Positions 1-9,537 of a stretch of DNA of 64,000 bases are shown piece after piece; position 1 is the stretch's first letter, and the number at the start of each line of letters is the position of its first letter. The translations under genes and the position numbers were made by a program. The stretch comes from Allopusillimonas ginsengisoli (GTDB taxonomy: Bacteria > Pseudomonadota > Gammaproteobacteria > Burkholderiales > Burkholderiaceae_B), in NCBI RefSeq assembly GCF_004153455.1, contig NZ_SDQE01000007.1, positions 124,001 through 188,000 on the forward strand, in the 5' to 3' direction. The notes under the pieces were generated by a model, which made no database searches, had not been told where the DNA came from, and worked only from the letters and a program-made list of their open reading frames with translations.

Positions 1-147
1 CGCGCCCGACCCGACCTTGACCAGATCGTGATCGCCCGAAACATAGTTGGTATAGCCACTGACCCCGATCAACGCGAAGGAAGGCAGGATCAGCACCAAC
101 AGGACAAGTTGCATCAGGCGTTGATGCGAACGAATGAAATCGAACAT
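1..147 (-). CDS. ppiD: PpiD-like peptidyl-prolyl isomerase, N-terminal part
   Basis: The reverse strand from 147 reads MFDFIRSHQRLMQLVLLVLI and stays open to the window edge (49 codons). A short basic N-terminus followed by one hydrophobic segment (about residues 12-29) is the inner-membrane anchor typical of PpiD, the periplasmic chaperone/isomerase with SurA-like and parvulin domains that helps outer-membrane proteins fold. Only the anchor and the first periplasmic residues are inside the window, so the catalytic domain cannot be checked. Identification rests on the characteristic MFDFIR start and anchor; another SurA-N/PpiD relative is possible. Confidence 0.8.
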   Translation of the reverse strand, partial: MFDFIRSHQRLMQLVLLVLILPSFALIGVSGYTNYVSGDHDLVKVGSGA

Positions 148-318
148 GAATCACTCACAGACAACGCGCCCTGTGCAGGACCGGACGCGCGCAACAGTTG
201 TTTCGAAAGATTCTTCGAAGTTTACCATTACCCCCGGCATATCCCTGCCGCATTTAACACGCCGGCGGGATAAAATAGGCGGTTTGCCTCAGCCCTTATC
301 TTCCCGGATCCTGCCAAG

Positions 319-1077
319 ATGCCCACCACCTGCCCTAACTGGCCCTATCCCCGTCTCATTGCCCACCGCGGCGCGGGCCGCCAGGCGCCCGAAAACACCC
401 TGGCCTCCATGCGCCTGGGCGCCGGCCACGGCTTCCTGATGATGGAATATGATGTCAAGCTCAGCCGTGACGGCGTTGCCGTGCTGCTGCACGACGACAC
501 CATGGATCGCACCTCCAACGGAAGCGGGCGCGCAAGCGACCAGACATTCGCCGAACTGACGCGATTTGATTTTGGCGCCTGGCACTCGCCCAGTTATGCG
601 GGCGAGCCGATCCCATCCTTGCACGCCATTGCCGCCTACACAATTGCCAATGGCATACACAGCAACATCGAAATCAAGCCCACTACCGGCAGCGAAGCGG
701 AAACAGGGCGACAGGTTGCGTTACTGGCGCAGGCGCTGTGGCGCGATGCCAGCCTACCCCCACTGCTGTCGTCGTTCTCGGAAACCGCACTGCTGGCCGC
801 CCAACAGGCAGCGCCTGAGCTGCCACGGGCGCTGCTGCTTGAAAAAGCGCTGCCTGCCGACTGGCAGGAACGCCTCCAACGATTGCAATGTTGCGGTGCC
901 AACCTCAACGATAAACATACCGACCGCAGCAGTGTCGAGCAGCTTCGCAATGCCGGCTATACCGTGGTGGTCTGGACAGTCAATGATGTTGACCGCGCTC
1001 GGGAACTGCTTGAATGGGGCTGCGACGCCATCGTCACCGACGAAATCGAGGCAATCTCGCCTCGCCATCCCATCTGA
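319..1077 (+). CDS. ugpQ: Glycerophosphodiester phosphodiesterase
   Basis: A 252-residue GDPD-family enzyme that hydrolyses glycerophosphodiesters to glycerol 3-phosphate and an alcohol. Visible family motifs are HRGAGRQAPENT (residues 16-27, catalytic His16), the metal-binding pair E43 and D45 in EYDVKLSRDG, the second catalytic His58 in LLHDDT, and NIEIKP further on. There is no signal peptide, so it is cytosolic like E. coli UgpQ (similar length) rather than periplasmic GlpQ. It lies 12 bases upstream of rlmJ on the same strand, so the two are probably co-transcribed. No ugp transporter genes are nearby. Confidence 0.94.
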   Translation: MPTTCPNWPYPRLIAHRGAGRQAPENTLASMRLGAGHGFLMMEYDVKLSRDGVAVLLHDDTMDRTSNGSGRASDQTFAELTRFDFGAWHSPSYAGEPIPSLHAIAAYTIANGIHSNIEIKPTTGSEAETGRQVALLAQALWRDASLPPLLSSFSETALLAAQQAAPELPRALLLEKALPADWQERLQRLQCCGANLNDKHTDRSSVEQLRNAGYTVVVWTVNDVDRARELLEWGCDAIVTDEIEAISPRHPI

Positions 1078-1089
1078 CGGAGGTCATCC

Positions 1090-1944
1090 TTGTTCAGCTA
1101 TCGACACGCCTTTCACGCAGGCAACCATGCGGATGTCCTCAAGCATGCCGTTCTGGTGCACATCCTCGACTACTTCAACCGCAAGGACAACCCTTACTGG
1201 GTGATTGACACCCACGCAGGCGCGGGCATCTACGACCTGCGCAGCGACTGGGCCCTGAAAAACGGCGAATTCACCGAGGGACTGGATCGCCTGCTGGGCG
1301 TCGACAATCTGCCAGCAATACTGCAACGCTACCTGGAAGAAGTGGCGCACTTCAACCCAGACGGCATTGCCAACTTTTACCCCGGCTCGCCCTGGCTGGC
1401 CTTGAACTTGCTGCGCGAGCATGACAGGCTGCGCCTGTTCGAGATGCATCCGTCCGAAGCCGATGCGCTGCGCCACAATCTTCAGACGCTGGGAGGAACC
1501 GCCCTGCGCCTGGCCACGGTATACGAGGCCGACGGATTCAATGGGCTCAAAGGCCAGCTGCCGCCCGCACCTCGCCGCGGGATCACCATCATCGATCCAT
1601 CTTATGAGGACAAGCTGGATTACCGCAAAACACTGCAGGCCCTGAACGAAGGGCTCAAACGCTTTGCGACGGGCTGCTTTGCGATCTGGCATCCCCTGGT
1701 GCAACGACGCGAGGCCAACGAAATGGCTCGCACACTCGAACGCCTGAAGGTGTCGTGGGTCCACGCAACCCTCACTGTACGCAAGCCGGCCGCGGACGGT
1801 TATGGCTTGCACGGCAGCGGAATGTTTGTGGTCAACCCGCCCTGGACGCTCTATCAAGCCCTGGAATCGGCAATGCCCTGGTTGGCAGAACACCTGAAAC
1901 AGGATGATCGATCTGCATTCACCCTGAAGCAATACGGCAACTAA
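1090..1944 (+). CDS. rlmJ: 23S rRNA (adenine-2030-N6)-methyltransferase RlmJ
   Basis: A 284-residue SAM-dependent enzyme that methylates A2030 of 23S rRNA. The N-terminal signature FSYRHAFHAGNHADVLKH, the SAM-binding DTHAGAGIYDL and the closing NPPW are typical. The catalytic DPPY-type motif reads IDPSYE here, with Ser in place of the second Pro found in E. coli RlmJ (DPPYE). The catalytic Asp is kept, so it is probably active. The start is a TTG with GGAGG just upstream at 1079-1083; the family signature begins immediately after it, which supports this choice. It follows ugpQ by 12 bases. Confidence 0.95.
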   Translation: MFSYRHAFHAGNHADVLKHAVLVHILDYFNRKDNPYWVIDTHAGAGIYDLRSDWALKNGEFTEGLDRLLGVDNLPAILQRYLEEVAHFNPDGIANFYPGSPWLALNLLREHDRLRLFEMHPSEADALRHNLQTLGGTALRLATVYEADGFNGLKGQLPPAPRRGITIIDPSYEDKLDYRKTLQALNEGLKRFATGCFAIWHPLVQRREANEMARTLERLKVSWVHATLTVRKPAADGYGLHGSGMFVVNPPWTLYQALESAMPWLAEHLKQDDRSAFTLKQYGN

Positions 1945-1951
1945 GGCGGCA

Positions 1952-2686
1952 TCAGAACCGCTCGCTCTCCTTCATGTAACGCCACTTACCGGGCGGAAGG
2001 TCGCCCAGCACAACATTTCCCATGCGAACGCGCTTCAGGCCGACCACTTTCAGCCCGACGAGCTCGCACATACGGCGAATCTGACGTTTTTTGCCTTCGT
2101 GCAACAAGAACCGCAACTGATCTTCGTTCTGCCACTCGACATGAGCAGGCCTCAAGAGCTTGCCATCCAGTGATAGTCCGTGATTGAGCAGGGCCAGGCC
2201 ATTGCCGGCGATCCGGCCCTGCACGCGCACGAGGTACTCTTTTTCGATGTCGGAATCCTCACCGACCAACTGGCGCGCGATCCTGCCGTCTTGCGTCAGC
2301 ACGAGCAAACCCTGCGAATCAATATCGAGGCGCCCCGCGGGTGCGAGGCCGCGCAGATGAGCGGGATCGAAACGAAGCGGAGAATGATCGCCGCGATAAC
2401 GGGTAGCGGCTGAAATCAGCGAGGCTGCGGTTCGATACCCGCCCTCCGCCTGACCCGACACATACCCAACCGGTTTATTGAGCAGTATCGTCACCCTGGA
2501 GGTCTGGCGGCGCTGCGCCTGCCTTTCCAGCGTAATCTTTTGATGCGGCCATGCCTTGCTGCCAAGCTCAGACACGACCTGGCCATCGACCCGTACCCAG
2601 CCGCGCTCTATGTAAGCGTCTGCCTCACGGCGTGAACACATGCCGCGCTCGGCCATAAGTTTAGAAATGCGTATTTTTTCTTCCAT
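1952..2686 (-). CDS. rluF: RsuA/RluF-type pseudouridine synthase
   Basis: A 244-residue pseudouridine synthase. An S4 RNA-binding domain (residues 5-60: [20 protein letters not shown]) is followed by the RsuA/RluB/E/F catalytic domain with [11 protein letters not shown], the catalytic-Asp motif GRLDIDSQG and [15 protein letters not shown]. The last motif and the overall arrangement are closest to E. coli RluF, which modifies U2604 of 23S rRNA, but the C-terminal basic tail of RluF is absent. The exact target uridine is therefore uncertain. It is divergent from ubiC across a 145-base intergenic region and convergent with rlmJ. Confidence 0.82.
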   Translation of the reverse strand: MEEKIRISKLMAERGMCSRREADAYIERGWVRVDGQVVSELGSKAWPHQKITLERQAQRRQTSRVTILLNKPVGYVSGQAEGGYRTAASLISAATRYRGDHSPLRFDPAHLRGLAPAGRLDIDSQGLLVLTQDGRIARQLVGEDSDIEKEYLVRVQGRIAGNGLALLNHGLSLDGKLLRPAHVEWQNEDQLRFLLHEGKKRQIRRMCELVGLKVVGLKRVRMGNVVLGDLPPGKWRYMKESERF

Positions 2687-2831
2687 AACCTTTAAGGGTC
2701 GAATCCTGCTTGAAAATAACCTGGGCCGACTCGCACGGCGCCTGGCGAATGATTGATTTTAAGACGGGAGACTGCCCGGCGCATATAAAATGCCGATTCG
2801 CCTCCCCGAGTGATTTGCGATAATACGCATT

Positions 2832-3428
2832 ATGCAACCGATTCCGCCCCGCCATAGCGACTGGCACGCAGCGCCCTCACCTTCCTTTAACCGCCAACAA
2901 AAATACTGGTTGTTTCGCCCCGGCGCCCTGACGTCGGGACTCAGGCAGTTGGGGGATGTACAACTTCGCGTCGCGCAGGAATATGCCCAAGGCTTATTGC
3001 CGGCGGAATCCTGGATGCTGGGTCGACCCGCACACAGCCCCGTATGGGTGCGGGAAATCATCATGGCGATCAATGGCACAGACAGCGTCTTTGCCCGCAG
3101 CTTCACGCCGCTTATTGCCTCTCATAGCTGGTGGCAGGGTATGCGCCGGCTGCGCACGCGCCCTTTGGCCGACATGCTTTATCACAATCCGCAGATTATT
3201 CGATCGCCGTTTTTTTCGTGCAGACTGCGCGAACAGAATCCGCTGTACCGAACAGCGGCCGCCATACTAGCTGAAAACTGCCCGCCCGCGCAAAAAATTC
3301 TGGCGCGGTGTTCCGTTTTCTGGCGACAAGGGCAACCGTTGCTCGTTGCCGAAGGTTTTTTGCCAGCCTTCTGGGGCGTGGCCGCCAAGGCAGCCTATGA
3401 CCGTGGATTGTCCCCTGCATCGGTTTGA
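2832..3428 (+). CDS. ubiC: Chorismate-pyruvate lyase
   Basis: A 198-residue UbiC-family protein that removes pyruvate from chorismate to give 4-hydroxybenzoate, the first committed step of ubiquinone synthesis. The UbiC features seen are GLRQLG near residue 36, WVREI with the conserved Arg (about residue 74), VFARS, a central RSPF with basic residues, RCSVFWRQGQPLLVAEGFLP with the conserved Arg and Glu, and FW at the end. Length matches betaproteobacterial UbiC. The start is the ATG inside the short inverted repeat ATAAT-ACGC-ATTAT at 2820-2833, close to the likely promoter. ubiA is not adjacent. Confidence 0.88.
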   Translation: MQPIPPRHSDWHAAPSPSFNRQQKYWLFRPGALTSGLRQLGDVQLRVAQEYAQGLLPAESWMLGRPAHSPVWVREIIMAINGTDSVFARSFTPLIASHSWWQGMRRLRTRPLADMLYHNPQIIRSPFFSCRLREQNPLYRTAAAILAENCPPAQKILARCSVFWRQGQPLLVAEGFLPAFWGVAAKAAYDRGLSPASV

Positions 3429-3502
3429 TTAGCAGTTTACTGCCTGCGAAACCAGGGTCCCGACGCCTGAGGAACAGCATTGACTTGTCCGCTGTTTGCT
3501 GG

Positions 3503-4063
3503 CTAGGCGACCGCGCCGTGGCGGTCCGGGCTCCAATCCTCGATGTGCAACGACATGCTGTTGCTGTCCGACGACACAAGCACCGCGTCTTCATCGACAC
3601 TGACATGCAGCGTCATGGAGCGTGCAGCGTACGTGCCGAGCGCCCGGGCGTCTGCGGGATCAACAGCCAACACCCTGAGGTTCTTCAACCGGCCGACCCC
3701 CGTCTGAACACCACGCCACCACACCTTGCTGGCCGGCCCGCCGTAGCAGAGCACTACGACCTCTTCGGCCTTGCCTGCTGCCTGCAGGAGGCGGCGTTCA
3801 TCCGGATGGCCCAGTTCCACCCATTTCAGAATGGCGCCTGTGAGGTCTTTTTGCCACAAGGATGGTTCTTCCGTCGTGCTCAACCCCCGCGTGAACGCCA
3901 GACCTTCATCTGCCAGCAGCGCAAAGGCGAGCACTCGCAGCATCATGCGCTCGTCGGTTTCAGAGGGATGCCGGGCCAACGTGAGGGTATGGCTGGCATA
4001 GTAGCCGCGCTGCATATCCGCGATATGCAGCGCCAGCTTGAAAATGGTTGCTCGCAATGCCAT
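3503..4063 (-). CDS. yaeQ: YaeQ family protein
   Basis: A 186-residue protein that starts MALRATIFKLALHIADM and carries LARHPSETDERMMLRVLAFAL, the signature of the YaeQ family. YaeQ has a restriction-endonuclease-like (PD-D/E-XK) fold; no enzymatic activity is established, and the old proposal of an RfaH-like elongation role is not supported by the fold. The GHPDERRL and later acidic/basic residues match the family. It lies 10 bases downstream of glnB on the same strand, probably as the last gene of ybdG-glnB-yaeQ, and is convergent with ubiC. Confidence 0.92.
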   Translation of the reverse strand: MALRATIFKLALHIADMQRGYYASHTLTLARHPSETDERMMLRVLAFALLADEGLAFTRGLSTTEEPSLWQKDLTGAILKWVELGHPDERRLLQAAGKAEEVVVLCYGGPASKVWWRGVQTGVGRLKNLRVLAVDPADARALGTYAARSMTLHVSVDEDAVLVSSDSNSMSLHIEDWSPDRHGAVA

Positions 4064-4073
4064 AAAAGAAACG

Positions 4074-4415
<342 letters not shown>

Positions 4416-4460
4416 TTAGCTCCGCGTAAAGGGGAATTATCGCACGATGCCAGCCTCGTT

Positions 4461-5744
4461 TCAGTTTGCGTCTAACGAATTGGGCCCCTTCCGCCACGCC
4501 AGCGCCAGATCCGTGCCAGACGGTGCCTGATACAGGCGCAGCGACATTTCGGGCAGGATGGAGAGCAGATGGTCGAAAATATCGCCCTGAATGCGTTCGT
4601 ACTCGACCCAGGCAGTCTTGTCCGAAAAGCAATAGACCTCCACTGGCACGCCCTGGGAATCCGGCTCCATCATGCGCACAATCATGAGCATGTCCTGCCT
4701 GAGTTCCCGGTGCTGCCGCAGATAGGCAAGCGCATAAGCCCGGAAGGTACCGATATTGGTCAGGCGACGGCGATTGCCCTGTATCGTTGCCAAATCGCCC
4801 AGAGCGAGATTGCTTTCTTCGAGCTCGTGCTGTTTGCCGGCCAGGTAGTCCTTCAGCAGCGCAAAACGCCCCAGAGCGATGATCTCGTCCTCATCGAGGA
4901 AACGAATGGTGCTGGCATCCACGCGCAAGGTGCGCTTTATCCGCCGGCCGCCCGATTCGAACATATACCGCCAGTTCCGGTAGCTTTCGGCGAACAGTTT
5001 GTACGTGGGCACAGTCGTGACGGTTTTGTCCCAGTTTTGCACCTTGACGGTATGCAGGGCGATGTCAATGACGAAGCCGTCAGCGCCCGCCTGCGGCATT
5101 TCTATCCAGTCGCCAATGCGCAGCATGTCGTTGTGCGTCATTTGCGTGCTGGCGACCAGCGACAGCAGGGTGTCCTTGAACACCAGCAGCAACACCGCCG
5201 ACAGTGCACCCAGCCCCGAGAGCATCAGTAGCGGGGAACGATCTATCAGGATGGAAACAATTGATATCAGACATATGGCCCAGAGGACAATCTTGCCGAT
5301 CTCGAGGTATCCCTTGATGGAGCGCGTTTGCGCCCGGGTACTGGATGCATAAACATCTTGCCAGGCCGACAGCGCGCCGCTGACAGCCATGAACACGAAC
5401 ACCAGGCCCACAGATAGAAACATCCGCGCAATAAAGCTGAGGTATTTTTCTTCGATGGGGAGCAGGCCTATATTGCCCGCCACAACCAGCAGGGGCGCCG
5501 CGTAACTGATGCTGCGAAACACCCGCCGCCGGGACAACGACACAGACCAATCCTGATGGCCCATGGCAACCAGCGTTCGGCGCGCAATGGTGGTTACCAC
5601 GCTGGACGTAAGCCAGCCCGCCAGCAGCATCAACAGCGCAAGCCCCAGCAAGCCGACGGCGATCTGGGCCCACAGCGATTCGGGAATATAGGCGGCGATC
5701 CGTTCGTTGGCCAGCCACTGGGCCAGCAAGGTGGGTTGTTCCAT
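4461..5744 (-). CDS. ybdG: YbdG-type mechanosensitive channel (MscS family)
   Basis: A 427-residue inner-membrane channel of the MscS superfamily, resembling E. coli YbdG, which contributes low-conductance tension-gated activity. It has about five hydrophobic segments between residues 20 and 190. The pore-lining helix region follows around LLMLSGLGALSAVLLLVFKD. The beta domain has GDWIEMPQAGADGFVIDI and VKVQNWDKTVTTVPTYKL, and FESGGRRIKR and RFLDEDE are nearly identical to YbdG. The C-terminal domain ends with FDHLLSILPEMSLRLYQAPSG. It is the first gene of the run ybdG-glnB-yaeQ and divergent from argH. Confidence 0.9.
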   Translation of the reverse strand: MEQPTLLAQWLANERIAAYIPESLWAQIAVGLLGLALLMLLAGWLTSSVVTTIARRTLVAMGHQDWSVSLSRRRVFRSISYAAPLLVVAGNIGLLPIEEKYLSFIARMFLSVGLVFVFMAVSGALSAWQDVYASSTRAQTRSIKGYLEIGKIVLWAICLISIVSILIDRSPLLMLSGLGALSAVLLLVFKDTLLSLVASTQMTHNDMLRIGDWIEMPQAGADGFVIDIALHTVKVQNWDKTVTTVPTYKLFAESYRNWRYMFESGGRRIKRTLRVDASTIRFLDEDEIIALGRFALLKDYLAGKQHELEESNLALGDLATIQGNRRRLTNIGTFRAYALAYLRQHRELRQDMLMIVRMMEPDSQGVPVEVYCFSDKTAWVEYERIQGDIFDHLLSILPEMSLRLYQAPSGTDLALAWRKGPNSLDAN

Positions 5745-5833
5745 GGGTTAACGCCCCTACGCGAGGGACCGGCTGTAATCTGATTGGACGGCCCCTAATA
5801 TAACGTAGCCTCGTCCCTTATAATTCACGCACT

Positions 5834-7255
5834 ATGGCAAAAAACACAACTTCCGACTTGCATAACCAGTTTGCAAACAAGGCGCAGGCCTGGTCCGCCC
5901 GCTTTTCAGAGCCAGTGTCCGACCTGGTCAAACGCTATACCGCCTCTGTCGACTTCGACAAACGCCTCGCGGTATTCGACATTCAGGGCTCCCTGGCTCA
6001 TGCCGATATGCTGGCTGCCATCGGCATTATCAGTGCCGATGACAAAGCGGCCATCGAAGAAGGCATGGCCGCCATCCTCGACGAGATCAACCAAGGCGAT
6101 TTTCAGTGGTCGCTCGACCTTGAAGATGTGCACCTGAACATTGAAAAAAGGCTGGTGGAGCTCATCGGCGACGCCGGCAAGCGACTTCACACGGGTCGTT
6201 CGCGTAACGATCAGGTTGCAACAGACATACGCTTGTGGCTGCGCAGCGAGATCGATATCGCGCTGGATCTGCTGCGCCAACTGCGCCATCGCCTGGCCAC
6301 GCTCGCGCTGGAACATGCCGATACGATTCTTCCCGGCTTTACACACCTGCAGGTTGCACAGCCGGTGACTTTCGGCCATCACCTGCTTGCCTATGCCGAA
6401 ATGTTCGGCCGTGACGCCGAGCGACTTGCCGATTGCCGCAAGCGCACCAACCGCCTGCCCCTGGGCGCAGCCGCGCTGGCGGGCACTTCCTATCCTATCG
6501 ACCGTGAACGCGTCGCCGCGTCCCTGGGGTTTGACGAAGTCTGCCGCAACTCGCTGGATGCGGTTTCCGATCGCGACTTCGCGATTGAGTTCTGCGCAGC
6601 GGCCGCACTCATCATGACACATATCTCCCGCCTGTCGGAAGAACTCGTGCTCTGGATGAGCCCACGTGTCGGATTCATCGACCTGGCCGACCGTTTCTGT
6701 ACCGGTAGCTCGATCATGCCGCAAAAGAAAAACCCAGACGTTCCTGAGCTCGCCCGTGGCAAGACAGGGCGGGTCAATGGACATCTGATCGCCTTGCTCA
6801 CGCTCATGAAAGGCCAGCCATTGGCCTACAACAAAGACAACCAGGAAGACAAGGAAGGGTTGTTCGATTCGGCGGACACCATCCGCGACACGCTCACCAT
6901 CTTTGTCGACATGATTGGCGGCATCCGGGTCAATGCCGATGCCATGCGATCAGCGGCGCTGCAAGGCTTTGCAACCGCCACCGACCTGGCCGACTATCTT
7001 GTCAAGAAAGGCGTGCCCTTTCGCGATGCACACGAAACCGTGGCCCATGCAGTGCGGGCCTGCGAAGACAAAGGCTGCGATCTGGCAGACCTGTCCGTGG
7101 CTGAACTCCAGGAATTCCACCCTTCCATCGAAGCAGACATTCACCAGGTGCTTACCCTTGAAGGTTCCGTTGCCGCCAGGCGCCATATCGGCGGCACCGC
7201 ACCGGAGCGCGTTCGGATAGAAGCCGAACAGGTGCTGGCGAAAACCGGCGGCTAA
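5834..7255 (+). CDS. argH: Argininosuccinate lyase
   Basis: A 473-residue enzyme that splits argininosuccinate into arginine and fumarate, the last step of arginine biosynthesis. It shows the N-terminal [13 protein letters not shown], the HTGRSRNDQ loop, [15 protein letters not shown] and the fumarase/lyase-superfamily signature [12 protein letters not shown] (about residues 291-302), whose Ser is the catalytic acid/base. Length is standard for bacterial ArgH. It is divergent from ybdG across 89 bases and convergent with rlmD, with a strong hairpin between the stops. It stands alone, as is common outside enterobacteria. Confidence 0.98.
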   Translation: MAKNTTSDLHNQFANKAQAWSARFSEPVSDLVKRYTASVDFDKRLAVFDIQGSLAHADMLAAIGIISADDKAAIEEGMAAILDEINQGDFQWSLDLEDVHLNIEKRLVELIGDAGKRLHTGRSRNDQVATDIRLWLRSEIDIALDLLRQLRHRLATLALEHADTILPGFTHLQVAQPVTFGHHLLAYAEMFGRDAERLADCRKRTNRLPLGAAALAGTSYPIDRERVAASLGFDEVCRNSLDAVSDRDFAIEFCAAAALIMTHISRLSEELVLWMSPRVGFIDLADRFCTGSSIMPQKKNPDVPELARGKTGRVNGHLIALLTLMKGQPLAYNKDNQEDKEGLFDSADTIRDTLTIFVDMIGGIRVNADAMRSAALQGFATATDLADYLVKKGVPFRDAHETVAHAVRACEDKGCDLADLSVAELQEFHPSIEADIHQVLTLEGSVAARRHIGGTAPERVRIEAEQVLAKTGG

Positions 7256-7265
7256 ACCGCAGTGC

Positions 7266-7289
7266 GGCCGTGGCGGCCTCGCCACGGCC
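7266..7289. terminator. GC-rich hairpin between argH and rlmD
   Basis: A perfect 10-bp inverted repeat GGCCGTGGCG / CGCCACGGCC with a 4-base loop (GCCT) lies between the convergent stop codons of argH (7255) and rlmD (7308). It lacks a T-run on either strand, so it is either a bidirectional Rho-assisted terminator or an RNA-stabilising hairpin. The position supports a termination role. Confidence 0.6.
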
Positions 7290-7307
7290 ACATTGCATTG
7301 CCGCGCA

Positions 7308-8624
7308 TTAAACGGCTTCGAACACCGCTATTGACTCGACATGGCCCGTGTGCGGGAACATGTTGACCACGCCTGCACCCGCCAGACTGTAGCTGCCTTC
7401 GTTGACCAGTATGCCTGCATCCCGCGCCAACGTGCCGGGGCTACAGGAAACATAGACGATGCGGCGCGGACGCTCATCGGGCGTCAAGGCCACCAGCGCG
7501 CGCGCGACGGCTTCGGCCCCTTCCCTGGGGGGATCAATCAGCATGCGGTCAAAATGCCCAAGACCGCGCAGCCATGCGACGTCCACCTCAAACAGATTCA
7601 GGGTGGCAAAGCGCGTCTTGTCTTGCAGGCCGTGTCGTTTTGCCGCGTCCGATGCCCTGTCGGTCAGGGCTGCGCTGCCCTCCACGCCAGTGACCTGCGC
7701 AGCACGGGTTGCGAGCGGCAAGGTGAAGTTACCCAGACCGCAAAACAGGTCTGCCACGCGATCCTGAGGCTGGACGTCCAGCAAGCTCAAGGCCTTGGAC
7801 ACAAGCACCTGATTGATTGCGTGGTTGACTTGCGTAAAATCCGTGGGACGATACGGCATGCGCAGGCCGAATTCAGGCAAGGCATACGCCAGCCTGTCCA
7901 CATCCTCCGGATCGAGCGGGTGAACGGTGTCGGGGCCTTTGGGCTGCAGCCACCAACAGACGTTGTGGGCCTGGGCAAAATCGCGCAGCAAATCAATATC
8001 GCTGTCGAGCAGGGGCTCCATATGCCGCATCAGCAAAGCAGTGACCGTATCACCCACAGCAAGTTCTATTTGGGGGATGCGGTCTGGTTTGGACAATGTA
8101 GCGATCAAGTGCCGCAAAGGCATCAACATGTCTGACACATGGGGCGGCAATACGAGGCAACTGGCCATGTCGGCCACATAACTGCCACGACGCTCTCTGA
8201 AACCCACCAGCACACCACCCTTCTTTCTGACCAGACGCACGGACAAGCGGGCGCGATAACGATATCCTAAGGCCGGGCCATGCATGGGGGGCAATATGCG
8301 CTGAGAACGCAGCTTGCCAATGTGCGCCAATGCATCTTCGAGCACGCGCTGTTTGACGGCCACCTGTGCAGCAGGTTCCAAGTGTTGCATCGCGCAGCCG
8401 CCGCATACGCCGAAGTATGGGCAGGGAGGATCCACCCGCTGCGAGGAGGTCCGCAAGATGCGTTCCACCCTGGCGGTATCGTAGGAAGGTTTGCTGCGCC
8501 CCATACGCGCCAGCACGCGCTCTCCGGGCAAGGCCCCGTCGACAAAAACGACTTTTCCTTCTCGACGCGCTATCCCTCGCGCTTCGAGATCCAGAGATTC
8601 TATATCCAGTACTTCCAGTGTCAT
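7308..8624 (-). CDS. rlmD: 23S rRNA (uracil-1939-C5)-methyltransferase RlmD
   Basis: A 438-residue RumA/TrmA-family methyltransferase. An N-terminal TRAM domain (residues 1-55) is followed by the iron-sulfur cysteine cluster Cys68, Cys74 and Cys77 in [10 protein letters not shown] (the fourth ligand is probably the Cys in SCLVLPP), then the SAM fold with [14 protein letters not shown], the DPPREGAE motif and the catalytic Cys in [12 protein letters not shown]. These fit RlmD, which makes m5U1939 in 23S rRNA; RlmC is the alternative but is shorter. Convergent with argH. Confidence 0.93.
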   Translation of the reverse strand: MTLEVLDIESLDLEARGIARREGKVVFVDGALPGERVLARMGRSKPSYDTARVERILRTSSQRVDPPCPYFGVCGGCAMQHLEPAAQVAVKQRVLEDALAHIGKLRSQRILPPMHGPALGYRYRARLSVRLVRKKGGVLVGFRERRGSYVADMASCLVLPPHVSDMLMPLRHLIATLSKPDRIPQIELAVGDTVTALLMRHMEPLLDSDIDLLRDFAQAHNVCWWLQPKGPDTVHPLDPEDVDRLAYALPEFGLRMPYRPTDFTQVNHAINQVLVSKALSLLDVQPQDRVADLFCGLGNFTLPLATRAAQVTGVEGSAALTDRASDAAKRHGLQDKTRFATLNLFEVDVAWLRGLGHFDRMLIDPPREGAEAVARALVALTPDERPRRIVYVSCSPGTLARDAGILVNEGSYSLAGAGVVNMFPHTGHVESIAVFEAV

Positions 8625-8703
8625 GAGTCAGGTGTCCAAATCAGGCAGGCCCGAATTTTAACCCCGCACTCGCCCTCGCCTCGTTCTGCACGGGCCTGCG
8701 ACG

Positions 8704-8731
8704 AAAAAAAACCCATGCTGCCAAGCATGGG
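8704..8731 (-). terminator. Intrinsic terminator of the Spy/CpxP-like gene
   Basis: On the reverse strand, CCCATGCT-loop-AGCATGGG (8-bp stem, 4-base loop) is followed by eight T residues (seen as an A-run at 8704-8711). It lies about 50 bases downstream of the stop at 8779 and upstream of rlmD, so it should end transcription of the small periplasmic gene before rlmD. It is a textbook Rho-independent terminator. Confidence 0.9.
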
Positions 8732-8778
8732 CCCAGTATAGCGGGCACCCGGACCGCTACACGTGTTTCAGAAGTAAC

Positions 8779-9453
8779 TCATGACGCTACCGACGCAGCG
8801 GCTTCAGGTGTTTTGGCCTCGCCCGCCTTGCGTTCGGCGCGATGCTGCTTGCGTGCTTCAGCGCGCTTTGCGAATTTTTCCGCGCGTTCCGCAAAATATT
8901 GCGCGACCTTATCCTGCTGTGTGTCGTCTAGCGCATCCCAGACAGCCAGCCACTTTTCGTCCAGCTTGGTACGCTGGGCCTGCGCTTGCTCCTGTGCGGA
9001 TTCCCGTTTGGCGAGCGCGGCCTTGGGGTCTATCTTGCCAGCTTTAGCCTGATCTATCCGTGACTTGTGGCCTTCCTTCATGCCCTCGCGACGCGACTTG
9101 CGGGCCTCGTCCTGCGCGGCGCGCGCGTCGTCAATGAGCTTATTCTGCGAATCGGTCAACGACAATGACGCGACAAATGGCTTGTCGAGCGGGCCATAGC
9201 CAGGCACCCACATGCCAACATCACGCATACGCTTGTGCATGCCGCGATGATGACGATCCTGCTTATGACGGACATGGGGGGTTGCATCCGTGGAAGAAGC
9301 CTGGCCAGCTGCGGCGGCCGAAGTGGCGGATGCTGTCGAGGCCGCGGACGCGCCGGCAGCCTGATTCGAGGCGGCGAAGGCGGATCCGCCAAACGCCAGC
9401 GCCGCGGTCAGTACGGCAATTTTTGCGGAGGAAGAAAAACGGTTGGCTTGCAT
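8779..9453 (-). CDS. Spy/CpxP-like periplasmic protein
   Basis: A 224-residue secreted protein. Residues 1-28 form a signal peptide ending SAFA-AS, followed by an Ala/Ser/Thr-rich linker and a His/Arg/Lys-rich stretch around residues 60-78. The helical region has SLTDSQNKLIDDARAAQDEARKS (LTxxQ-like) and WDALDDTQQDKVAQYF near the end, the type of repeat seen in the Spy/CpxP periplasmic stress chaperones. The tail is highly charged (KFAKRAEARKQHRAERK). Assignment to the LTxxQ superfamily is by pattern, not by close match. It is expressed alone, with its own terminator at 8704-8731. Confidence 0.7.
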   Translation of the reverse strand: MQANRFSSSAKIAVLTAALAFGGSAFAASNQAAGASAASTASATSAAAAGQASSTDATPHVRHKQDRHHRGMHKRMRDVGMWVPGYGPLDKPFVASLSLTDSQNKLIDDARAAQDEARKSRREGMKEGHKSRIDQAKAGKIDPKAALAKRESAQEQAQAQRTKLDEKWLAVWDALDDTQQDKVAQYFAERAEKFAKRAEARKQHRAERKAGEAKTPEAAASVAS

Positions 9454-9537
9454 GAGGAGATCCTTTGCTTGTTTAAGGAGCCTTCAGTATGCAAGCCAAG
9501 CCATTTCGGTCTTGTTTCAATGCGCACGCGATTTCTT

